From: JAVBOP01 sp031550405 | GTDB taxonomy: Bacteria > Bacteroidota > Ignavibacteria > Kapaibacteriales > UBA2268 | NCBI GenBank assembly: GCA_031550405.1 | Contig: JAVBOP010000161.1 | Location: forward strand, 1-15,625 | Direction of reading: 5' to 3' | DNA: 15,625 nucleotides | Shown: piece after piece, positions 6,630-13,316 of the stretch | Layout of the letters: each line of letters begins with the position of its first letter | Position numbering within the stretch: position 1 is the stretch's first letter | Notes under the pieces: model-generated | Seen by the model: the letters and a program-made list of their open reading frames with translations, nothing else | Told to the model about the DNA's origin: nothing | Database searches by the model: none | Program-made: the position numbers and the translations under genes

Positions 6630-9600
6630 CTATTTTATTTTCACAAAGTCTTTTGTGATGCAATCAGCGCCCACCTGCATGCGCACTACATATACTCCAG
6701 CTGCAAAGCTACCGGCATTGAAATTCAACGGGTATTTGCCACTGCTGAAAATTTGAGCATCAGCAACAACCGCTACTTTCTGTCCAGCAGCATTGTATAT
6801 TGCAACGCTTAGTCTTGTATCACGCGGCACGTCGATAGTAATCACAGCCTCGTCATTCACTGGGTTAGGCGTTATGTCTGCAATAGCAAAGCCAGCCAGT
6901 TCAAGTTCGCTAATTCCGCCATTCGCTTCTATTGTGAATGCACCTGTTCTGCTGTATTCAAGCACAGGGTCGTTGTTATAGATTGCACGAACCAATGCTT
7001 TGTCGGTTGTTTTAACCACATTAGGCACAGTCCAGTTCCATAGCTTGTTTGAAGCCTTGACATCAGATTCGATGCTTTCCCAAGTTGAACCGCCATCAGT
7101 ACTTACCTGCAAAGAGAACGATGTTACTTTGGAAGAAGTCCATTTGATTTGAGTCTTCTGCTGTGCTTTGAACAGGTCGCCTTTCTTAGGATTGGTTATA
7201 GCCACGGTGCCGATAAGTATTTTGAACGGCTCGGAGATTGCAAGTATATCGCCATTTTGTGCATTTACCATGCGGATATGCGCCGATTTAGTGTTTGCGC
7301 TCTTCACTGTCCATGCAGCCTGTTCCGCTTCAGAAGAAACGATGTCCGTTACTTTTATCCAGTTATTCAGTCCATCTTCGGAATATTCAAAGTATACGCT
7401 TACTTTTTCGCTTGAATGCCAACGGATATAATCTTTTGCACCAGCAGTATAGATTGGGTCTGCAGAGGCTGGGCGCGTAATTTCAGTTGGAGCTATCGAA
7501 ATAGCAAATGCAGCATCGCTTCTGTCAAGTTCAACGCCGGTATTGGCATTGGTGATGCGTACAAGGCACGAAGTTGATTTAATAGTTGGAGTTATCCAAT
7601 TATATAATCCAGCTGTAACGGCGATTGGAGTTTGATTGATTTTGCTCCAGCTGCTGCCATTGTCAGATGAAAATTCTATGAATACCTGCGCATTTGTGTT
7701 TGGATACAACCAGGTTACAGGATTAGCAGAGCCGCCGTCGAATGTTTCGCCGCCATTAGGACTTACGATTTCAACGTTCTTATTGATGATAATCGGCTTA
7801 ATCACTTCAAAATGCCCTTTGCCTGTCAAGTCTACCCCATCAACATCAAGCACCGCACATATTGGCGACCAGTTGAAGATAAAGCTTTCGTCATTGCGCA
7901 GCATGTTAAATCTCAAAGTTCCAAGGTATGTCTTTGTTGCAGGCACATTTTGTCCACGTTTATCTTTTGTGAACGCATCAAAATTGATTTCAATGCTGCG
8001 TGTATTTTCAACAGGATCAATAGTGCCGTCGTTATTGGTATTAGCTGTTGGCGCTGTATATGCCTTCAGATATCCAAGGTCGTCGCGGCTATCAAAGATA
8101 ACGCTTTCGCTCTGCACCATTGAATTGAAGTTAACTACAGCAGGATCGTAAGTTATGGCGAATGTACCATTAGCCAAAGCCCATGCGTCGCCAGTGTTTT
8201 GTATGTATACAGGAACATCTATGTATTGACCGTTCATAAACGGCGTGGCGCTGACTGTATATTCGATGGTAGAAGCCAATAATGAATTTTTATTCATTTT
8301 CAATGGTTCTGCATGAACAGCATCGCCACCATTTTCAATATATTCCCTTGCATTCTGAATGAGCTTCAATGAGAACTCCGGATCGTTCTTGCTTACAACA
8401 TTTAACGGGTTTGCATCTGATATATAATCGAATGCTCCATTTACAATGCCTGCTTCGGCAACGGGATAAATATCTTTCTTCAATTCTTCAGGAATACTTG
8501 ATATTTTATCAGTGTTGTGGTCAACGATTGTTCTATCCACAGCATTTGAATAGCCTTTTCCTGTCAAGTCATACTTAGGATTAGTCGAGCCTGACTGGTT
8601 TCTGATAGATGCTCTGTCGGTTGCATTAATCTGTCCATCTCTTACAACATCACCACCGACAAGTGCAGGCAGCCCGTTTGTAGTTCTTATATCAACACCG
8701 CCGGCATTGAAGTTAAGCCCTGTTGCATTCCACTTGCCTGATGTTCTGTCTGGCGTGAAGTTATTATCAGCAGCATAAGCAGTATATGCAGTGCCGAAGT
8801 ATACCGGAGTTTCGTTTGCATCCGTTTGAAGCATATAGTGGTTATCTGCGCCATTCCATGCTTGAAAATCCCAGCCTGATTCTACAGTCCATGTTTCAGG
8901 ATCATCGCCTGTAAAGAAGAAGCGCGCAGGATAAGCCGACATAACCGGCAGATAGTTCTGGTGGTCTACAACCACATAGTATGAGCCGTCATATACTTCT
9001 GTGAACACGAACGGAATATTCGCAAAGTTCATAGTGCCTTCGCCGCGATTAGCAATATTCTTAGCTTCTCCCCAATTGGCATAGCCTTTTGTTGACAGCT
9101 TGGTTGAGTTTGCAATGAGGTCGCTTGGCGATCCGGCATTGTCCTTATACAGGCGTATTCTTACGGCATTGCCTTCAAATGTCCTGCCAATGTTATTTAC
9201 AATACCGGTTGTTGTACCAGCATGGTATCCTTCGAGCAACAATCTCAATGTGAAATTGCTTGGCGGAGTGATGGTAAAGCTTGGCGATTCGCTCATAAGC
9301 GTTTCGATAAAGCCCTGTGGAGTATTATCATATTCCAATGGTGATGGCGAGTTTATATTTGCACGGGCAAACAGCCTCAATCTGCCATTGATAGCAGTTG
9401 CTTCGATATTGCCTTGGTCTGCATACGCCAAATCCTTGTTCAAGTCAGGGTTAGCCATTGACAAATCAAGCATTGCCGCAAACTGTGATTTTGATGCAGT
9501 ACCTTGAAATTCAAATGGGTTTACTGCCGACGGCAAGCCCATGGCATTAACATAGCCTGCGTTATATTTTATGCTTGCAACAGGCGGATAGTACAGGTTA

Positions 9601-12600
9601 GTGCTTCCGCTGCCGCCCTGTATTGACAAGCCTAAGTCTGCATGTTTTCCAGATGCGCCCGATTGTCCAACAGTGAATGATGCCAGATCATTCCTGTTAT
9701 AATCAAAACCTACCCAGCGTACGCGCAACTCTTTTTCAGTATTTTCAACGCTTTGCGCATATTTTGGTTCAACTAATTTGATGAACGGCATTGTTGGCGA
9801 ATAGTCTCTATCGCCGCATGGAGCATATACGCGAGCCATAAGGTCTGGATCAGCAGGATATGCAGGTATGCTATTGTCCATGCCGTTATTTACCCAGCTG
9901 CCGCCATCCATGGAATATGCAGCAATCAAGCCTTGTGCATAGTTAGTTATGCCGTATTGACCCAGTTCTTTTGCGCGTACAGTTGATGCACCCTGTATGA
10001 AGTTATCTAATTGATATGTATTGGGATAATCGCTGTCTGATACTCTGGCAAAGCCGCCCGGGTTGTTTCTCCAGAAGCGCACTTCCCTTAATTCGCCATC
10101 GAAATAGCGTGAGCCGCCATCGCTAATATTTTCATATCCTATGTATGTCGGATATGTATTCTGCTTATCAAGCACAATACCACTGCCAAGCTGCCTTACC
10201 ACATCGCCCGTATCCTGCGGGATACCATCAACATAGAAGATAACTTTGGATTGAGTGCCGTTTTCAGGTAATGACAGATATACGCCTACATGTACCCATA
10301 TTGAATCATATTCAACCAGATTCGGAGCTATTATGCGGTGTATGCTTTCGCTTGTTGCGGTACGTATTTCTTTGCTGTTATCAGGCAATATAGTTGCCAA
10401 ACTGAACTGCAACTGTCCTGTAGGCAATAGCCTCAGTGCATAGTGCAAGCCCTCCTCATCGGTAGTTGCATCGGGATCTTTCTTTGCTATAATCGGGAAG
10501 AATGGAGCTTCTTCATCATCTGACGGGAAGCTGTATGGCTTTATCCATGCCTCGATAAACGAATTTTGGCTTGTTATGTTCAGCTTGGTATTGCCGGCTA
10601 TAGTTATCTGTGTAGTAGCTTTGTTCTTCAATGCGAAGTGAGGAGCTACCGTAAAATCCTGCGATACAGCATATACATTCTGCTGGTTTCTTGCTTCAGA
10701 ACCGCTCACCTTGAGCCTGACAGTTTTTGCATAATTGCTATCCACAGTTATCACGCCCTGCAAGTCATTGGCAGTATTGGTAATAGTAACGTTATTATAA
10801 GGCTCCCATACAGCAGAACCGGCTTCGACCTCTTCATTGTCGAGCGGCAATGCAAATGTGCCGCCTGTTGCTTCATCATATCTGTAAGTGCTGATAGCGT
10901 CGAACCAGTTATTGCCACCATCACGGCTTAGCTGTATCATGACATCGCCTGCTTCACCGGTTGGTGTAGCTAATGGACTGCCTACGCCGAAAGATACCCA
11001 GCGCACTTCATAAGTGTTGCCTTTCAGGTTGCTCACACCCTCGCCGCATTTAGGCGAAGTAAGTTTGATATGGGCGCCGTCCGGACGGTAGTATAAGTCT
11101 TCATCGGCATTAGATGGATTGACATCACAGGATACATAGTAATGCAGCAGGTTATCTCTTTCCTGAATAGCCTCATTGGCAACATCGCTTTTTGTGCCCT
11201 GCAATGTGTAGTATAGTTCAAGGGCAACGCGCGGGTCGTTAGGCGAGGAGTCGATATCTTCCGTCGGATTGGGTATGCCGGCTATATACTGCCTCAGCTC
11301 CTGTTGAGTAAGAGCAGTTCTCCATACCTTAACTTCCTTGATGCCGCCGTCAAAGAAATCCTGTTCTTCAAATCCCTTGTTAGGATTAACACCTATCCAT
11401 ACGGGCATTTTGGCTTGCAATGGTCTAATCTGTGTACTTGCGTTGTTAATTACCTGATCCACCTGTTCGCCATCGACATACAAAGTTACGATGTTGGAAT
11501 TTACAACAGCTGCAACATGTGTCCAGTTCGCCGAGTGGCTTTCGTTCAATACTGGGAACTCTTCGTTAGGAGTTGCATATATGGTCAATGGGTTAGGTGA
11601 TTTCACGATACCGATATAATCATTCGAACCGCCATTTGCCACTCTGACTCTGAATGCAGGATATTTGCCATCTTGCAGATACAGCATCCATCCGCCTTCT
11701 TCAGACGAAGCGCTGCCCGATGAAGCAGCAAGGATACCAGATTCGCTGCCATCGCCTTTATCGCCGTTCAAATTAACCCATGCTTCAACTGTGAAGGCTG
11801 AAGGAGTGGAGAAATTCCGTGCGGTTCTAAAGTACTGGCATGTGCCGTTAAGTTGTGCAAAGAATAGTCTGCCAAGCACAAACGATGAGGTTGATGCGCC
11901 CATTCTTGTAATATCGTCATAGGCAGGACGCAATTCTTCGTTCAAAGGCACCACATTATTGGCATCTTCAACCTCTATCTGTGTAATTTTGAATTTGGCA
12001 TTTTCCGAACGGGCGGCAAAATTGGGGTCGCCCTTCCAAATGATGCGCAATACGCCGCCATATCCAACGCTGTCAAGTCCGGGACCATCCGGTTCGTCTT
12101 TCAAATCCAGTATGGATAGCACATCTTCAGGCAACGGCTTGATAGTGCCTGTTGTCATGAAGTAGTCAATATCGCTGTCGAGATAGTCCACCATCCCCTC
12201 AGCATTGGCATTGATCATGGCTTCGGTTGTCATTTGAGAATATCTCATTCTATTTTCCGCAACCCTGCCAAATTCACTGTATGAAGAGCCATCATTGAGC
12301 GAGTATTCGAGCTTGTAGGCATATCTTCTTGTACCATATACGCCTTCAATCTTATTCGGAGTAGCAAGACCGCTGCGTTCAAAATAGACAGGATAGCCGT
12401 GATTATCCCGCATCGAAAGGTAAGGCACTTCAGGGTAGCGGTTTACCGTTCCTGAATTGGGATTAAGCACCGCGATGCCGCGTATTGTGAAATCCTGGCA
12501 TTGCTTGAAATCAACAAGCTGAGTTAAATTAGTCAAACCATCGCCCGACATGATATTGGTTTGATTAAGCGATACGTACTGGTTGAATTGAAATTCAGCC

Positions 12601-13181
12601 AAATCGCCGTCGGTCAACAGGTTTGCATTGAGTATATTGAAACGAAGCATGCCGATAAACGAGCCTTTGCCTGTTGTAAGCGGCACTAATCCCGGACCGT
12701 TATCCATCATCACATTAAGTACTGCCACATACCTTACCTCGCCATTATCCATGCCATAAGGTCTTGTGCTGTATAGAGATTTAAAGCCGTATGCAGCTTT
12801 ATTATGGAAATCCGATTCGATAACATAGTATGGAAGCGGCTCCGGTTTTACATCGACATCAAACTGCACGGCATCTGTTTTCGATGACGGCATGTTTGGC
12901 GCCTCGTTCGATTCGGCAAATAACTTATTGCCGTTATAGGATATGCCGATGTTCATTTCGCCAAGCGGCAAAGCATCGGGATTAAGAGTTTTAACCCAAA
13001 CCTCGACGCCAAGCTGATTGCCAAGGCGGCGCGGATTTAACGTCATCTCATAATCGTATTGGGCAAAAGTATCTGCAGCGAACACCAGCACAGCAATCGC
13101 AAACACAAGGATACGCCCCAATAAAAAGCTAACATTAGCCTTAAAGTGTTTTATTGATTTGTTTTTTGATTTATTAATCAT
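6630..13181 (-). CDS. Giant T9SS-secreted protein with LamG, cohesin-like and dockerin-like modules
   Basis: This 2183-residue protein has a signal peptide at ~1-40 (long basic n-region, cut after TFA). Residues ~42-235 and ~1640-1796 are two cohesin-like beta-sandwiches (for example YIDVPVYIQNTGDAW...FAITYDPAVV). LamG-like domains lie at ~455-640 (FTVEAWVNL, WTHVAAVV, LYVDGEQV, VKVWRTAL) and ~850-1065 (FIEAWIKPY, WVHVGVYL, FYVDGIPQ, REVRFWR). Each is followed by a similar linker and an 'IKL..P...V.N...E.RVRWV' module, showing internal duplication. Residues ~1305-1500 resemble the beta module (YYVVVDHQNYLPVMSA) that often precedes dockerins; a degenerate dockerin-like pair follows at 1509-1555. 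Residues 1803-2096 hold three repeats of the form SPNGGE...W...FSSDNGSSW. The C-terminal ~85 residues are a canonical T9SS type A sorting domain: DITPNPVND, LSVAIYNAAGQKV, AGVYVVRM, KDFVKIK. It should be exported through the outer membrane and anchored or released there. The role (adhesion, glycan binding or structure) is inferred; no catalytic domain was recognised. Start ATG at 13179-13181. Confidence 0.92.
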   Translation of the reverse strand: MINKSKNKSIKHFKANVSFLLGRILVFAIAVLVFAADTFAQYDYEMTLNPRRLGNQLGVEVWVKTLNPDALPLGEMNIGISYNGNKLFAESNEAPNMPSSKTDAVQFDVDVKPEPLPYYVIESDFHNKAAYGFKSLYSTRPYGMDNGEVRYVAVLNVMMDNGPGLVPLTTGKGSFIGMLRFNILNANLLTDGDLAEFQFNQYVSLNQTNIMSGDGLTNLTQLVDFKQCQDFTIRGIAVLNPNSGTVNRYPEVPYLSMRDNHGYPVYFERSGLATPNKIEGVYGTRRYAYKLEYSLNDGSSYSEFGRVAENRMRYSQMTTEAMINANAEGMVDYLDSDIDYFMTTGTIKPLPEDVLSILDLKDEPDGPGLDSVGYGGVLRIIWKGDPNFAARSENAKFKITQIEVEDANNVVPLNEELRPAYDDITRMGASTSSFVLGRLFFAQLNGTCQYFRTARNFSTPSAFTVEAWVNLNGDKGDGSESGILAASSGSASSEEGGWMLYLQDGKYPAFRVRVANGGSNDYIGIVKSPNPLTIYATPNEEFPVLNESHSANWTHVAAVVNSNIVTLYVDGEQVDQVINNASTQIRPLQAKMPVWIGVNPNKGFEEQDFFDGGIKEVKVWRTALTQQELRQYIAGIPNPTEDIDSSPNDPRVALELYYTLQGTKSDVANEAIQERDNLLHYYVSCDVNPSNADEDLYYRPDGAHIKLTSPKCGEGVSNLKGNTYEVRWVSFGVGSPLATPTGEAGDVMIQLSRDGGNNWFDAISTYRYDEATGGTFALPLDNEEVEAGSAVWEPYNNVTITNTANDLQGVITVDSNYAKTVRLKVSGSEARNQQNVYAVSQDFTVAPHFALKNKATTQITIAGNTKLNITSQNSFIEAWIKPYSFPSDDEEAPFFPIIAKKDPDATTDEEGLHYALRLLPTGQLQFSLATILPDNSKEIRTATSESIHRIIAPNLVEYDSIWVHVGVYLSLPENGTQSKVIFYVDGIPQDTGDVVRQLGSGIVLDKQNTYPTYIGYENISDGGSRYFDGELREVRFWRNNPGGFARVSDSDYPNTYQLDNFIQGASTVRAKELGQYGITNYAQGLIAAYSMDGGSWVNNGMDNSIPAYPADPDLMARVYAPCGDRDYSPTMPFIKLVEPKYAQSVENTEKELRVRWVGFDYNRNDLASFTVGQSGASGKHADLGLSIQGGSGSTNLYYPPVASIKYNAGYVNAMGLPSAVNPFEFQGTASKSQFAAMLDLSMANPDLNKDLAYADQGNIEATAINGRLRLFARANINSPSPLEYDNTPQGFIETLMSESPSFTITPPSNFTLRLLLEGYHAGTTTGIVNNIGRTFEGNAVRIRLYKDNAGSPSDLIANSTKLSTKGYANWGEAKNIANRGEGTMNFANIPFVFTEVYDGSYYVVVDHQNYLPVMSAYPARFFFTGDDPETWTVESGWDFQAWNGADNHYMLQTDANETPVYFGTAYTAYAADNNFTPDRTSGKWNATGLNFNAGGVDIRTTNGLPALVGGDVVRDGQINATDRASIRNQSGSTNPKYDLTGKGYSNAVDRTIVDHNTDKISSIPEELKKDIYPVAEAGIVNGAFDYISDANPLNVVSKNDPEFSLKLIQNAREYIENGGDAVHAEPLKMNKNSLLASTIEYTVSATPFMNGQYIDVPVYIQNTGDAWALANGTFAITYDPAVVNFNSMVQSESVIFDSRDDLGYLKAYTAPTANTNNDGTIDPVENTRSIEINFDAFTKDKRGQNVPATKTYLGTLRFNMLRNDESFIFNWSPICAVLDVDGVDLTGKGHFEVIKPIIINKNVEIVSPNGGETFDGGSANPVTWLYPNTNAQVFIEFSSDNGSSWSKINQTPIAVTAGLYNWITPTIKSTSCLVRITNANTGVELDRSDAAFAISIAPTEITRPASADPIYTAGAKDYIRWHSSEKVSVYFEYSEDGLNNWIKVTDIVSSEAEQAAWTVKSANTKSAHIRMVNAQNGDILAISEPFKILIGTVAITNPKKGDLFKAQQKTQIKWTSSKVTSFSLQVSTDGGSTWESIESDVKASNKLWNWTVPNVVKTTDKALVRAIYNNDPVLEYSRTGAFTIEANGGISELELAGFAIADITPNPVNDEAVITIDVPRDTRLSVAIYNAAGQKVAVVADAQIFSSGKYPLNFNAGSFAAGVYVVRMQVGADCITKDFVKIK

Positions 13182-13236
13182 CTTTTTTTGAATCCTTTAA
13201 TATTAATAAAAATACCAATTTATATTATTGTTGCTA

Positions 13237-13256
13237 TTATGAATTTTTATTCATAA
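13237..13256. repeat. AT-rich inverted repeat containing TATTCATAA
   Basis: TTATGAAT (13237-13244) and ATTCATAA (13249-13256) form a perfect 8-bp inverted repeat around TTTT. It lies about 56 bp upstream of the 2183-aa gene. It contains the same TATTCATAA core as the other intergenic copies and parallels the dyad at 1478-1497. It may be an operator or a structural repeat. Confidence 0.5.
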
Positions 13257-13259
13257 TTC

Positions 13260-13295
13260 ATGGCGGTTGGAGGCAGCGCAAGCCGCCCCCGCCAT
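13260..13295. repeat. GC-rich intergenic hairpin
   Basis: ATGGCG at the left end pairs with CGCCAT at the right end. Inside, GGAGGC pairs with GCCGCC with one mismatch, around the loop AGCGCAA. This is by far the most GC-rich stretch of a very AT-rich spacer. It lies 22 bp past the stop of the 13317-15625 gene and is not followed by a T-run on either strand. It may be a transcript-end stabiliser or a REP-like repeat rather than a classical intrinsic terminator. Confidence 0.55.
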
Positions 13296-13316
13296 AGCTG
13301 TTCCAATAATATCAAA

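Noticed and set aside
7636..8151. 171-aa plus-strand frame, and similar long antisense frames at 9100-9507 and 13864-14352
   Set aside because: These are shadows of strongly supported minus-strand surface-protein genes; their compositions are the expected antisense artefact.
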